Below, piece by piece: positions 1 to 8,737 of a stretch of 64,000 nucleotides of DNA. The position numbers were made by a program, and so were the translations under genes. Position 1 is the stretch's first letter, and every line of letters starts with the position of its first letter. The notes beneath the pieces were generated by a model that worked only from the letters and a program-made list of their open reading frames with translations, was not told the origin of the DNA and searched no databases. The stretch comes from Streptococcus sp. oral taxon 056 str. F0418 (GTDB lineage Bacteria; Bacillota; Bacilli; Lactobacillales; Streptococcaceae), in the NCBI RefSeq assembly GCF_000220065.1, contig NZ_AFQU01000001.1, positions 1,694,001 through 1,758,000 of the forward strand, written 5' to 3'.

Positions 1-444
1 TACCATTTTACAACAATCTTCATTACTCATGATTTAGGTGTAGTTGCAAGTATTGCTGATAAGGTTGCAGTTATGTATGCAGGTGAAATTGTAGAGTATG
101 GAACAGTGGAGGAAATATTCTATGATCCGCGGCATCCATATACATGGAGTTTGCTTTCAAGCTTGCCTCAGTTAGCAAATGACCACGGAGAGCTGTTCTC
201 TATTCCAGGTACACCACCATCGCTTTATACTGAGTTAAAAGGTGATGCGTTTGCTTTGCGTTCTGATTATGCTATGCAGATTGACTTTGAAGAAAAAGCA
301 CCAAAATTCAAAGTGACAGATACTCATTGGGCTAAAACTTGGTTGCTTCATGAAAACGCACCAGAAGTTCACAAACCAGAAGTCATTGAAAATTTGCATG
401 AAAAGATCCGCTTAAACATGGGCTTCACTCAGTTAGAAGATTAG
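1..444 (+). CDS. amiE: Oligopeptide ABC transporter ATP-binding protein AmiE (OppD type), 3' part
   Basis: The window opens inside this gene; 147 codons remain, starting at an ITHDLGVVA stretch that holds the H-loop histidine of an ABC ATPase. The Walker A, signature and Walker B motifs lie upstream of the window. After the nucleotide-binding core comes the C-terminal oligopeptide-binding-type domain ([13 protein letters not shown], then GTPPSL), which is characteristic of OppD/OppF rather than of other ABC ATPases. AmiE pairs with AmiF on the cytoplasmic side of the Ami importer and powers uptake of oligopeptides used as amino-acid source and as signals. It ends 10 bases before amiF, whose ribosome site overlaps the stop region, so they are one operon. 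AmiE rather than another OppD is inferred from order and streptococcal context. Confidence 0.9.
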   Translation, partial: YHFTTIFITHDLGVVASIADKVAVMYAGEIVEYGTVEEIFYDPRHPYTWSLLSSLPQLANDHGELFSIPGTPPSLYTELKGDAFALRSDYAMQIDFEEKAPKFKVTDTHWAKTWLLHENAPEVHKPEVIENLHEKIRLNMGFTQLED

Positions 445-454
445 GAGGAAGGAA

Positions 455-1378
455 ATGTCTGAAAAATTAGTAGAAATTAAAGATTTGGAGATTTCCTTTG
501 GCGAAGGGAAGAAAAAATTCGTTGCTGTCAAGAATGCGAATTTCTTCATTAACAGAGGTGAAACTTTTTCACTCGTAGGTGAATCTGGATCTGGTAAGAC
601 AACTATTGGACGTGCGATCATTGGTTTAAATGACACTAGCAAAGGTGACATTATCTTTGATGGAAAGAAAATCAATGGCAAAAAATCTGGACAAGAGTCA
701 GCAGAGATTATTCGTAAAATTCAAATGATTTTCCAAGATCCTGCTGCCAGTCTTAATGAACGTGCAACAGTTGATTATATTATTTCTGAAGGATTATATA
801 ATTACCACCTTTTCGAAAATGAAGAGGAACGCGTACAAAAAGTTAAAAATATCATCCAGGAAGTTGGTTTGCTAGCAGAACATTTGACTCGTTATCCACA
901 TGAGTTCTCAGGTGGTCAACGCCAACGTATTGGAATTGCTCGGGCTTTAGTAATGCAACCGGATTTTGTCATAGCTGATGAGCCAATTTCAGCTCTTGAT
1001 GTATCAGTTCGAGCCCAAGTTTTAAATTTGCTTAAGAAGTTTCAAAAAGAGCTTGGTCTGACTTACTTATTTATTGCTCACGATTTATCAGTGGTTCGCT
1101 TTATTTCGGATCGCATTGCGGTGATTTATAAAGGGGTAATTGTCGAGGTTGCAGAAACAGAAGAACTTTTTAATAATCCAATACACCCATATACGCAGTC
1201 GTTATTATCAGCTGTTCCAATTCCAGATCCAATTTTAGAACGTAAAAAAGTTCTAAAAGTTTATGATCCAGAACAGCATGATTATTCTGTTGATAAACCT
1301 GAAATGGTTGAGATAAAACCAGGGCATTTTGTTTGGGCAAATCAAAAGGAAGTTCAAAAATATAAAGAAGAATTATAA
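455..1378 (+). CDS. amiF: Oligopeptide ABC transporter ATP-binding protein AmiF (OppF type)
   Basis: Complete 307-residue ATPase of the Ami oligopeptide importer. Visible motifs in order: Walker A GESGSGKT (42-49), Q-loop MIFQD (Q94), signature FSGGQRQR (151-158), Walker B VIADE (172-176) and H-loop His209. The C-terminal extension with [12 protein letters not shown] is typical of OppF/DppF. Start chosen at an ATG preceded by AGGAGGAAGG. It is the last gene of the operon: downstream lies only an IS-derived hairpin and then decayed insertion sequences. The length matches the family. Confidence 0.93.
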   Translation: MSEKLVEIKDLEISFGEGKKKFVAVKNANFFINRGETFSLVGESGSGKTTIGRAIIGLNDTSKGDIIFDGKKINGKKSGQESAEIIRKIQMIFQDPAASLNERATVDYIISEGLYNYHLFENEEERVQKVKNIIQEVGLLAEHLTRYPHEFSGGQRQRIGIARALVMQPDFVIADEPISALDVSVRAQVLNLLKKFQKELGLTYLFIAHDLSVVRFISDRIAVIYKGVIVEVAETEELFNNPIHPYTQSLLSAVPIPDPILERKKVLKVYDPEQHDYSVDKPEMVEIKPGHFVWANQKEVQKYKEEL

Positions 1379-1411
1379 AATAAAAGGCAAAGCTAGGATT
1401 TGACATGCATC

Positions 1412-1444
1412 CTAAAAGTTAGACAAAAAAGATCTAACTTTTAG
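1412..1444 (+). terminator. IS-end-derived hairpin downstream of amiF
   Basis: A perfect 12-bp stem (CTAAAAGTTAGA, 1412-1423; TCTAACTTTTAG, 1433-1444) with a 9-base loop lies 34 bases after the amiF stop. The same hairpin sequence recurs at 25891-25925, at the end of an IS3-family remnant, and at 34030-34066 after alaS. It is therefore probably a leftover IS end. No good U-run follows in the plus direction, so termination here is only possible. Confidence 0.5.
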
Positions 1445-1477
1445 ACTCTTTGTCAACTGTAGTAAATTTATGAAACG

Positions 1478-2586
1478 CTACAATCTGGAGAGGACTAAAT
1501 TTGTCCTCTTCTTTTTGATGTTCAAAGCGATGAGGATTCTAGTTTTAAAGTTTTCAAAGTTCGGAAAGCCAAAAGCGTTTCGCTTGATGATCTTGATGAG
1601 GTTGTTAGTAGCTTCTAGTTTTGCGTTTGAGCAGAGCAGTTCCAGTGCGTTCGTAATCTTATCCTTATCTTTCAAAAAGTTCTTAAAAACAGTTGGAGAG
1701 ATAAGATTTGCACAAGAAATTGTATCTTCAATGAGACCAAAGACCTGCTCTGCCTATTTCTCTTGAAAATGAAAAAGCAAGAGTAGTGTTCTCTGATCTT
1801 TTGCGAGTAAGAGAGAATTTTTTCAAGAATCTCTTTATTAGTTAAGTGCATACGAAAAGTTGGGCGATAAAATCGTTTATGGCTGAGTTTACGGAATGAG
1901 TTTCCAGTAACGTTTGAATGTTTTATATTCATGCGATTTTCTATCCAACTGATTCATGATTTAGATACGAAGCAGGTTCATAGCTCGGCCTAGGTATTGT
2001 ACAATGTAAAAGCGATATCATAGTGAAGTCTAAACATGTCCATTGTAATGAATTTTACTAGGCTTCTCACCTGTCTAGAATAACGAAGGAAATGATTGCG
2101 AATAGTCCCTTGTGTCCGCCCATCTAAGATAGCTACAATCTTTCTTGAATCAAAATCCTGTGCAATGAAGCTCATCTTGCCTTTTAGGGATAGCTGTCAT
2201 AGGGACTTTCTCGATTAAATTTTGAGTGATTTTCTGGTTGACTATGGTCGCGATTTGATGGTTTTTCTTGACTAAAGAAGTCTCAGCGACAGCTACTTTC
2301 CTACATACTTTCTTTACATTGAAAACGGTCAAATCAGCGTTTTGTATCCCGCACACTCTAGATAGGGAATTTTAGATTCTTTTGTGAAGCCATATTGAAC
2401 CATTTGTCCTTGACAGTGGGGACAGTTAGGAGCAGGATAATCTAGTTTAGCGATGATTTCTTTATGAGTTCCAGTATCTAGAACATCCAAGATTATGATG
2501 TTCTTGTCTTTCATTCTGAGTAAGCTTTTGATAAAATTTTGTCGTTCCATAAGATTCTTTCTAATGATGGTTTGGTCACTTTTCAT
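1478..2586 (-). pseudogene. ISL3-family (IS1167-like) transposase, degraded
   Basis: Read on the minus strand, five consecutive segments in different frames together follow an ISL3-family transposase. First comes an N-terminal zinc-finger part (CPHCQGQM, about 2380-2430), then ETSLVKKNHQIA, then MSFIAQDFD with GRTQGTIRNHF, then KRFYRPTFRMHLTNKEIL, and last the conserved C-terminal end NAKLEATNNLIKIIKRNAFGF (around 1530-1600). Frames change at about 2340, 2160, 1950 and 1675, and a stretch of the middle of the protein is missing. The best resemblance from memory is IS1167 of pneumococcus. It is non-functional. Confidence 0.85.
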
Positions 2587-2723
2587 TATAGGTCTTATGG
2601 GACTTTTTTTCTACAACAAAATAGGTTCCATAGTTCCTATGGTGGATTTATCTACTACAGAAATTATAAAGCAATAATAGAGTTAAGAAGAGTTGAGGGT
2701 TGTTCCTTAGGTTTTACAAAGAA

Positions 2724-3747
2724 AAACTTGATTATAAGCGCCACTCGTCGCCAATATGGCTTTTACTTGCTAGATAAATTGGTCCCAAAAAATTATGTAG
2801 ATTCGAAGATTGATTCTGATTTTATCTATGACTCGTTTGAAGATACCTATAGCTCGGATAATGGCCGTCCTAGTCTAGATCCTGTCATGTTAGTTAAAAT
2901 CTCTCTGGTCCAATGTTTTTAAGGCATTCGCTCTATGCGCCAAACCATTAAAGAGATTGAAGTCAATGTAGCCTATCGTTGGTTTCTTGTTCTAACCTTG
3001 AATGATAAGGACTCTTATTTTACCATATATTAGAAGAAATACAACTGTGGCTTTCAAGAGAAAGAACTGATTTCTGATATTTTCTTACAGATCCTCAACC
3101 AAGCTTTATGTGGTGATTTAATTGATCTTTCAGAACTATTTGTGGATGGTGCCCATAACAAAGTAGTAGCTAATAGCCACAAGTATCGTAAGGAAATCGT
3201 TGAGCAACAAGCAAAATTTATGAGTGATCAATTGAAAGTTGAGATTGATTTAGATTAGAGAAAACATGGGAAAAAGTTCTTAAAGCTTGCAAAAGAAATT
3301 GAGGATAAGGAAAAGAAAATCTCAACGATAGACGCCGAATGTGGTTGATTCCAAAAGGGGGAGCACAAGAAAGTATTTGCCTATTCTTTCCAATTAGCTT
3401 GTGATAAGCATAGTTGTGTCTTGACTTATATGGTTGAGGCATGACATGTTCATGATAGCCAGGCTTTTCTTTCTCTTTTTTCAAAGTTAGAACTTTTCTC
3501 ACGCCGCTACATTATTGCGGAATCAGGCTACAAGACCCTAGCTATTGCCCGGTATTTTATTAAAGAGAAATATCGTCCCTATTTTCTTTTGGACTCGTCC
3601 CAAAGGAGTTAAGGGAAACTCAAGACTCAATGACTTTGTTTATGATGACTACTATGATTGTTATCTCTGTCCAGAGAATCAGGTATTAACCTATCTCACT
3701 ACTACACAAGAAGGTTATTGTGAGTATGGGAGTACTCCCAAGTTGAA
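2724..3747 (+). pseudogene. IS1182-family transposase, degraded
   Basis: Plus-strand fragments in several frames follow an IS1182-family DDE transposase. In order: RRQYGFYLLDKLVPKNY, then DTYSSDNGRPSLDPVMLVKIS, then IRSMRQTIKEIEVNVAYRWFL (about 2930-2993), then ELFVDGAHNKVVANSHKYRKE (about 3137-3200), then KGEHKKVFAYSFQLACDKH (about 3357-3413), and a C-terminal DDYYDCYLCPENQVLTYLTT segment. In-frame stops (for example at about 2921, 3256, 3347 and 3442) and frame changes break it many times. The 3' end runs straight into the IS200-type remnant. Confidence 0.85.
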
Positions 3748-4042
3748 ATAATCGAGGATCATTTGATGCCGGATCATATACATATATTAGTGAGTATTTC
3801 ACTAGGGTAAGTGTTTTCAGTTTCATGGGGTATTTAAAAGGGAAAAGTGCTCTTAAGATGCCAATCTCAAGTATAAGTTTAGGAACCGCTATTTCTGGGC
3901 AGAAGGCTGTTACGTTAGTACAGTAGTGCTTAATGAATCTACCATCAAAAACTATATTCAAGATCAGGAAAAGCATGATATAGCACTAGATAAATTGAGT
4001 GTAAGAAATATGAGGATCTTCTTTAGGGATAGTGGCAAGTAA
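3746..4042 (+). pseudogene. IS200/IS605-family TnpA (Y1 HUH transposase), 5'-truncated and frameshifted
   Basis: Begins abruptly with VEIIEDHLMPDHIHILVSI, which contains the HUH metal-binding motif (His-Ile-His). It continues in shifted frames with SVSFMGYLKGKSAL-like, KYKFRNRYFWAEG-like and KNYIQDQEKHDIALDKLSV sequence, and ends with RDSGK and a stop. The first third of the gene is absent. The catalytic Tyr region lies in the shifted part. Downstream, 4100-4140 has the GGGCTTACAGCCC-type hairpin expected at an IS200 right end. The family assignment rests on these motifs. Confidence 0.8.
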
Positions 4043-4184
4043 TACCAAAGCCTCTTTAAGAGTCAAGAGCAATGAAACTTGAACAAAGTGAAAGCTAGCA
4101 TCTTTAGGCGCAGGCTGATTTTGGGCTTACAGCCCTGGTGCAAACCACCTGTTAGACTGATGGTTATGATTTTAGAATAGACCT

Positions 4185-4259
4185 ATTTAGAATTTTTTCT
4201 AAATACTACTTGCATTCTAAATAAAAAGGTGTATAATCTATTTAGAAATATTTCTAAAT
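4185..4259 (+). promoter_or_regulatory. sdp-type promoter flanked by two palindromic operators
   Basis: A promoter TTGCAT (4210-4215), 16-bp gap, TATAAT (4232-4237) lies between two copies of a 20-bp palindrome, ATTTAGAA-N4-TTCTAAAT. One copy is at 4185-4204, just upstream of the -35 box; the other is at 4240-4259, over the expected transcription start. Centres are 55 bp apart. The arrangement fits autorepression by the ArsR-type regulator encoded 20 bases downstream. Binding is an inference. Confidence 0.75.
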
Positions 4260-4278
4260 ACCATCAAAGGAGGAAAAA

Positions 4279-4557
4279 ATGGGAATAAGCGAAACAATGA
4301 AAGCTTTGGCAGATCCAGTTCGACGCAATATTTTAGAAATGTTGAAAAGTGGGCCTAAGTCAGCTGGAGAAATTGCTCAGGTTTTTGATTTAACAGCTGC
4401 CACTGTTTCCTATCATTTATCACAATTAAAAAAAGCAGGATTGTTATTAGAAGAACGACAGAAAAACTTTATTTATTATCGTTTAGATATGACGATTTTT
4501 GAGGAAGTATTAGCCTGGGTTCGCTCGCTAGGAGGAAATGAAAATGAAGAAAAATAG
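4279..4557 (+). CDS. sdpR: ArsR-family autorepressor, SdpR-like
   Basis: 92-residue winged-helix protein. It starts with MKALADPVRRNILEML, the standard opening of ArsR/SdpR proteins. The recognition helix is around DLTAATVSYHLSQLKKAGL (38-55), followed by the wing LLEERQKNFIYYRL. There is no cysteine metal site, so metal sensing is unlikely. The start has AAGGAGG nearby. Its 3' end overlaps the next gene, an SdpI-like membrane protein. In Bacillus, SdpR represses sdpRI and is sequestered at the membrane by SdpI when SDP toxin is bound. The pair here has the same form, but no toxin genes are seen, so the signal is unknown. Confidence 0.8.
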   Translation: MGISETMKALADPVRRNILEMLKSGPKSAGEIAQVFDLTAATVSYHLSQLKKAGLLLEERQKNFIYYRLDMTIFEEVLAWVRSLGGNENEEK

Positions 4558-5041
4558 TTTACAAGAATTAGGTTGGGCACTTGGCGTCATGCTCTTGCCA
4601 GTTTTATATGCCGTATGGATCTATCCAACATTACCAGAAAACCTGGCTATTCACTTTGACTTATCTGGAAAAGGAAATGCTTTTTTACCTAAGTTTTTAG
4701 TAGTTTCGGCTTTTCCAATTGTCATGATGCTGCTAGAAGTTATGATTTACTGGACAACCATTGCCAAAGATATCTTGAATAGAACCTTTAAGCACTTTAT
4801 TCGCTGGATAATCCCTTTTACCTTTGTTTCGCTGTATCTAGCTACCATTTATCGGGGGTTAAATGAGGAATTTGATATCCGTAAAATAGTAGCCATGGTG
4901 GTTGCTTTGGTTTTCATAATTGTAGGCAATTACTTGCCCAAAAAAGTACAGGCGGACAAACAGCCTTTAAACAGGAAATGGGCTTATTTGTGTCTTTTAT
5001 TTGGACTTGTTTTAATGCTTGTTAGTTTATTTATGTTGTAA
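4544..5041 (+). CDS. SdpI-like membrane protein (DUF1648 / SdpI family)
   Basis: 165 residues with about five predicted membrane helices (near 9-26, 48-68, 84-101, 111-128 and 145-163 of the longer reading). The LPENLAIHFDLSGKGNAFLPK loop after helix 1 is the DUF1648 signature (HFDxxGKxxxFxxK). ATGs occur at 4538 and 4544; GGAGG at 4531-4535 is only 2 bases from the first but 8 from the second, so 4544 is preferred. It overlaps sdpR by 14 bases, so the two are translationally coupled. The family includes immunity proteins against membrane-active peptides. The exact role here is unknown, and no terminator is obvious after it. Confidence 0.75.
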   Translation: MKKNSLQELGWALGVMLLPVLYAVWIYPTLPENLAIHFDLSGKGNAFLPKFLVVSAFPIVMMLLEVMIYWTTIAKDILNRTFKHFIRWIIPFTFVSLYLATIYRGLNEEFDIRKIVAMVVALVFIIVGNYLPKKVQADKQPLNRKWAYLCLLFGLVLMLVSLFML

Positions 5042-5118
5042 CGACATTTACATAGATATATCTTTTTTTGTAAGCGGATTTATGGTATACTATCATTATC
5101 AAACAAAAAAGGCTAAGT

Positions 5119-5802
5119 ATGATTAATAAGGAACATTATCAGTTTATTCGTCAGCATTCTGCATTTGAGAATTTGCCAGTGGAGTCTTTTGATAAGTTAG
5201 CTATTGAGATCCAATTTCATAAAGTACCAAAAGGCCAGATTATCTTTTTTGCTGGAGATCGTAGAGACCGTCTTTTTCTTCTTTATGATGGTTATGCACG
5301 AATTGAGCAATACGATGCTACAGATACCTTTTCTTACACAGACTATATCAAAAAGGGAAATGTTTTTCCTTATGGTGGGATGTTTTTTGATGAGCGTTAC
5401 CATTACACAGCTAGTGCTGTGACGCAAATCGAATTTTTTAGTATCCCAATGGATTTGTTTGAGAGTTTTTCTAAAAAAAATGTCAATCAATTACTATTTA
5501 TTACACAAAAATTATCCAAAATATTAGAATTTCAAGAATTGAGGCTACGCAATGTCGTTGCAGCAAGTGCCACAGATCGAGTCGTTCAATCATTGTCTAT
5601 TTTATGTATGGACCTTTGTAGAACAGAAAATGTTTTACCTTTTCCTATCAGTATGAAAGAATTAGCCAAGCTGGGCGCTACGACTCGGGAAACAGTCAAT
5701 CAAGTGTTGAAAAAGTTGAGAGAAGAAAAACTCATCAAATATGAACATAAAAAACTAACTTTTATAGACAAAGAATATTTTATGAAATATTTTGAAGGAT
5801 AG
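5119..5802 (+). CDS. flp: Crp/Fnr-family transcriptional regulator (Flp-like, arginine deiminase activator)
   Basis: 227 residues: an N-terminal cyclic-nucleotide-binding-like beta-barrel (about 20-120) and a C-terminal winged helix with SMKELAKLGATTRETVNQVLKKLREEKLI (about 175-204). No Fnr-type cysteine cluster is seen. In S. gordonii the Fnr-like protein Flp next to arcA activates the arginine deiminase operon, and the position here is the same. The promoter has an extended -10, TGGTATACT (5083-5091), which needs little -35 contact. The stop is 3 bases before a 175-bp intergenic repeat. The symbol is inferred from context and family. Confidence 0.8.
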   Translation: MINKEHYQFIRQHSAFENLPVESFDKLAIEIQFHKVPKGQIIFFAGDRRDRLFLLYDGYARIEQYDATDTFSYTDYIKKGNVFPYGGMFFDERYHYTASAVTQIEFFSIPMDLFESFSKKNVNQLLFITQKLSKILEFQELRLRNVVAASATDRVVQSLSILCMDLCRTENVLPFPISMKELAKLGATTRETVNQVLKKLREEKLIKYEHKKLTFIDKEYFMKYFEG

Positions 5803-5805
5803 AAA

Positions 5806-5980
5806 GAGGCTGGGACAAAAGTCCTAGCCTCTCAATTGTCTTTGGATTGTCGAGCAAGACGCAGTGGTTGAGTGGGCTCTACTACGCTGCTTTCATCAGC
5901 TTTTACAGCCCTACTCAACTGTGCGGAGGTGGGACGACGAAATCGAATTCTAACGAATTACCGATTTCTGTCCCACTCTC
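5806..5980 (+). repeat. 175-bp intergenic repeat with terminal inverted repeats, copy 1
   Basis: Starts GAGGCTGGGACAAAAGTC and ends TTCTGTCCCACTCTC, so its ends are imperfect inverted repeats (GAGRSTGGGACARAA). Near-identical copies of exactly the same length lie at 56903-57077 (same orientation) and 62398-62572 (reverse). It sits directly after flp. The inner part includes the hairpin GCTGMTTTCATCAGC (here with one mismatch). It could terminate flp transcription and separate it from arcA. A short reading frame inside (from about 5847) recurs in every copy and is probably not a gene. Confidence 0.9.
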
Positions 5981-6055
5981 TTTTCTTATATTTATAAATA
6001 TATTATATCAAAAAATAAATATCCATTAAAATCATAAAATAGATATTTTATGCAA

Positions 6056-6186
6056 AGAAAACGCTTTAGAAACGAATAATATGAAAGATTTTATGAAAAA
6101 GTGATAAGGATTTGGCAATCACACTGTCAGTTTTTTTGTGAAAACGCTAATAATAAATGCTAGAATAATAGATGTAAACGGGATTA
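6056..6186 (+). promoter_or_regulatory. arc operon promoter region with cre-like sites and an inverted repeat
   Basis: A likely -10 is TAGAAT (6161-6166), without a good -35, as expected for an activator-dependent promoter. A cre-like site TGAAAACGCTAATA (6139-6152) matches TGNAANCGNTNNCA at all but one fixed base and covers the -35 region. A second, weaker site TGTAAACGGGATTA (6173-6186) is at the expected start. A third, GAAAACGCT (6057-6065), is further upstream. GTGAT-N12-ATCAC (6101-6122) is an inverted repeat placed where an upstream activator such as Flp could bind. Catabolite repression of the arc operon by CcpA is established in S. gordonii; the sites here are by sequence match only. 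Confidence 0.65.
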
Positions 6187-6224
6187 GGAAAACCTAAACC
6201 GCAAAGAAAAAAGGAGGAAAGTAG

Positions 6225-7454
6225 ATGTCTACACATCCCATTCATGTTTTCTCAGAAATTGGAAAACTGAAAAAAGTTATGTTGCATCGGCCTGGTAAAG
6301 AGCTTGAAAACTTGATGCCAGACTATCTTGAACGTCTTCTTTTTGATGATATTCCATTTTTGGAAGATGCACAAAAAGAACACGACGCATTTGCTGAAGC
6401 GCTTCGCAAAGAAGGAATTGAAGTGCTTTACCTCGAAAAACTGGCTGCTGAGTCATTGACTTCACCAGAAATTCGTAATCAATTCATCGAAGAATATCTT
6501 GATGAAGCAAATATTCGCGGTCGCCAAACAAAAGTGGCTATTCGTGAGTTGCTTCAAGGTATTAAAGATAATCAAGAATTGGTTGAAAAGACAATGGCTG
6601 GTGTTCAAAAAGCTGAGCTACCAGAGATTCCTGAAGATGCAAAAGGTTTGACAGACTTGGTAGAATCAGATTATCCATTCGCTATCGATCCAATGCCAAA
6701 TCTTTACTTCACTCGTGACCCATTCGGTACGATTGGTAATGCGGTATCTCTTAATCATATGTATGCAGATACACGTAACCGTGAAACTCTTTATGGTAAA
6801 TACATTTTCAAGTATCACCCAATCTATGGTGGTAAAGTAGAATTAATCTATAACCGTGAAGAAGATACACGTATCGAAGGTGGAGATGAGCTTGTTCTCT
6901 CTAAAGATGTGCTTGCAGTTGGTATTTCTCAACGTACAGATGCAGCATCTATTGAAAAATTGCTGGTAAACATCTTCAAGAAGAATGTTGGCTTTAAGAA
7001 AGTGTTGGCTTTTGAATTTGCTAATAATCGTAAATTCATGCACTTGGATACAGTTTTCACTATGGTGGACCATGATAAATTCACAATTCACCCAGAAATC
7101 CAAGGAAATCTTCGCGTCTTCTCTGTAACTTATGAAAACGAACAGTTGAAGATTGTCGAAGAAAAAGGCGATTTGGCTGAACTTTTGGCAGCGAACTTGG
7201 GTGTTGACAAGGTGACTTTGATTCCATGTGGTAATGGCAATGCAGTAGCAGCGGCTCGTGAACAATGGAATGATGGTTCAAATACATTGACTATCGCACC
7301 AGGTGTAGTAGTTGTATATGATCGGAACACCGTAACCAATAAGAAATTGGAAGAATATGGACTTCGTTTGATCAAGATCCGCGGAAGTGAGTTGGTTCGC
7401 GGTCGTGGTGGACCTCGTTGTATGTCTATGCCATTCGAACGTGAAGATATTTAA
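6225..7454 (+). CDS. arcA: Arginine deiminase
   Basis: 409 residues, usual length. It hydrolyses arginine to citrulline and ammonia in the cytoplasm, the first step of the pathway that raises pH and yields ATP. Active-site motifs visible: [10 protein letters not shown] (around 165), EGGDELVLS (around 218), a catalytic His in [12 protein letters not shown] (around 275) and nucleophile Cys399 in [10 protein letters not shown]. Start ATG follows AAAGGAGGAAAG. arcB begins 50 bases downstream and is presumably co-transcribed. Expression is likely controlled by Flp, ArgR-type proteins and CcpA through the region just upstream. Confidence 0.97.
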   Translation: MSTHPIHVFSEIGKLKKVMLHRPGKELENLMPDYLERLLFDDIPFLEDAQKEHDAFAEALRKEGIEVLYLEKLAAESLTSPEIRNQFIEEYLDEANIRGRQTKVAIRELLQGIKDNQELVEKTMAGVQKAELPEIPEDAKGLTDLVESDYPFAIDPMPNLYFTRDPFGTIGNAVSLNHMYADTRNRETLYGKYIFKYHPIYGGKVELIYNREEDTRIEGGDELVLSKDVLAVGISQRTDAASIEKLLVNIFKKNVGFKKVLAFEFANNRKFMHLDTVFTMVDHDKFTIHPEIQGNLRVFSVTYENEQLKIVEEKGDLAELLAANLGVDKVTLIPCGNGNAVAAAREQWNDGSNTLTIAPGVVVVYDRNTVTNKKLEEYGLRLIKIRGSELVRGRGGPRCMSMPFEREDI

Positions 7455-7504
7455 AAAATCCAATATCTTCGTATAATCCAAAGATAGAAAGAGGAAATGA
7501 TAGA

Positions 7505-8521
7505 ATGACAAATTCAGTATTCCAAGGACGTAGCTTCCTTGCAGAAAAAGACTTTACTCGTGCAGAGTTAGAATACCTTATCGGCCTTTCAGCTCACTTG
7601 AAAGACTTGAAAAAACGCAACATTGAGCACCGCTATCTTGCTGGTAAAAATATTGCTCTTTTGTTTGAAAAAACATCTACTCGTACACGTGCAGCCTTTA
7701 CTACAGCAGCTATTGACCTTGGCGCACATCCAGAATACCTTGGTGCAAATGACATTCAGTTAGGTAAAAAAGAATCTACTGAAGATACAGCTAAGGTTTT
7801 GGGACGTATGTTTGATGGTATCGAATTCCGTGGCTTTAGCCAACGCATGGTTGAAGAATTGGCAGAATTCTCAGGTGTTCCAGTTTGGAATGGTCTGACT
7901 GACGAATGGCACCCAACTCAAATGTTGGCTGACTACTTGACAGTTCAAGAAAACTTCGGACGTTTGGAAGGCTTGACATTGGTATACTGTGGTGACGGAC
8001 GTAATAATGTTGCCAACAGTTTATTAGTAACAGGTGCTATCCTTGGTGTCAATGTTCACATTTTCTCACCAAAAGAACTCTTCCCAGAAAAAGAAATCGT
8101 TGAATTAGCAGAAGGATTTGCAAAAGAAAGTGGCGCTCATATCTTAATCACTGAAGATGCTGACGAAGCTGTGAAAGGTGCTGATGTACTTTACACGGAC
8201 GTTTGGGTATCTATGGGTGAAGAAGATAAATTTGCAGAACGTGTTGCCCTTTTGAAACCATACCAAGTAAATATGGATTTGGTTAAGAAAGCTGACAACG
8301 AAGACTTGATCTTCTTGCACTGCTTGCCTGCTTTCCACGACACAAATACTGTCTATGGTAAAGATGTTGCTGAAAAATTCGGCGTAGAAGAAATGGAAGT
8401 GACTGACGAAGTATTCCGCAGTAAATACGCTCGTCACTTTGACCAAGCAGAAAACCGCATGCATACAATCAAAGCGGTTATGGCGGCAACCTTAGGTAAC
8501 CTATACATTCCAAAAGTTTAA
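7505..8521 (+). CDS. arcB: Ornithine carbamoyltransferase, catabolic
   Basis: 338 residues. It converts citrulline and phosphate to ornithine and carbamoyl phosphate in the deiminase pathway. Carbamoyl-phosphate motif STRTR at 58-62, [11 protein letters not shown] (around 137) and the ornithine-side HCLPAFHD motif (around 272). It follows arcA with a GAGGAAATG ribosome site and precedes a terminator-like hairpin, so its messenger may exceed that of arcC. Assignment as catabolic rather than biosynthetic comes from the operon. Confidence 0.96.
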   Translation: MTNSVFQGRSFLAEKDFTRAELEYLIGLSAHLKDLKKRNIEHRYLAGKNIALLFEKTSTRTRAAFTTAAIDLGAHPEYLGANDIQLGKKESTEDTAKVLGRMFDGIEFRGFSQRMVEELAEFSGVPVWNGLTDEWHPTQMLADYLTVQENFGRLEGLTLVYCGDGRNNVANSLLVTGAILGVNVHIFSPKELFPEKEIVELAEGFAKESGAHILITEDADEAVKGADVLYTDVWVSMGEEDKFAERVALLKPYQVNMDLVKKADNEDLIFLHCLPAFHDTNTVYGKDVAEKFGVEEMEVTDEVFRSKYARHFDQAENRMHTIKAVMAATLGNLYIPKV

Positions 8522-8555
8522 CCTACCTAATTATTAAACTGTAATACCAACAGCT

Positions 8556-8592
8556 ATGAGGGCTGCGACTATAGCTTTAGTCCGGCCCTCAT
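8556..8592 (+). terminator. Rho-independent terminator between arcB and arcC
   Basis: Stem ATGAGGGC (8556-8563) pairs with GCCCTCAT (8585-8592) around a loop that itself can fold (CTATAG/CTTTAG), followed by TTTTTC. Placed 35 bases after arcB, it could split the operon or set the arcAB to arcCDT ratio. Confidence 0.75.
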
Positions 8593-8648
8593 TTTTCATA
8601 GTTAGCTTATTTGTATCTTATTCTATTCTAAATGTAGTTTGTAAATTT

Positions 8649-8717
8649 AAGTGACACTTGTGACTTATTATATAGAATGAAAGCAAATAAGGAACTCTAT
8701 TGCTCTAAATGTATAAT
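8649..8717 (+). promoter_or_regulatory. Possible arcC promoter and palindrome
   Basis: A near-palindrome AAGTGACA-CT-TGTGACTT (8649-8666, one mismatch) contains TGTGA-like half sites of the Crp/Fnr type. Two -10-like boxes follow, TAGAAT (8673-8678) and TATAAT (8712-8717), neither with a clear -35. The second lies only 20 bases before the arcC start. A separate activator-dependent promoter for arcCDT is possible but not proven. Confidence 0.35.
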
Positions 8718-8737
8718 AGATGCCAAAGGAGGAATTT

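Larger units (their letters stand above)
1412..4170. mobile_element. Cluster of decayed insertion sequences (ISL3, IS1182 and IS200/IS605 families, plus a solo IS end)
   Basis: About 2.75 kb between the ami operon and the sdp-like pair carries no intact gene. It holds, in order, a solo IS-end hairpin, an ISL3-family element in minus orientation (about 1443-2673; both ends show a related sequence around CTACTACAG or its complement next to an AAAG/CTTT end), an IS1182-family remnant in plus orientation, and the 3' two thirds of an IS200/IS605 tnpA with its structured right end near 4100-4165. The IS1182 and IS200 remnants abut at about 3746, so one inserted into or recombined with the other. 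All coding parts are broken by frameshifts and stops, so none can move by itself. Confidence 0.85.

Noticed and set aside
5847..6029. A 60-codon frame in the 175-bp repeat, seen again at 56944-57309
   Set aside because: It lies within a repeated non-coding element, lacks a ribosome site, and its tail differs by copy simply because the flanks differ.
6001..6055. ARG-box-like AT-rich palindromes upstream of arcA
   Set aside because: Sequences such as AAATATC and GATATTT occur, but the region is almost only A and T, so matches to the ARG box are not meaningful by eye.
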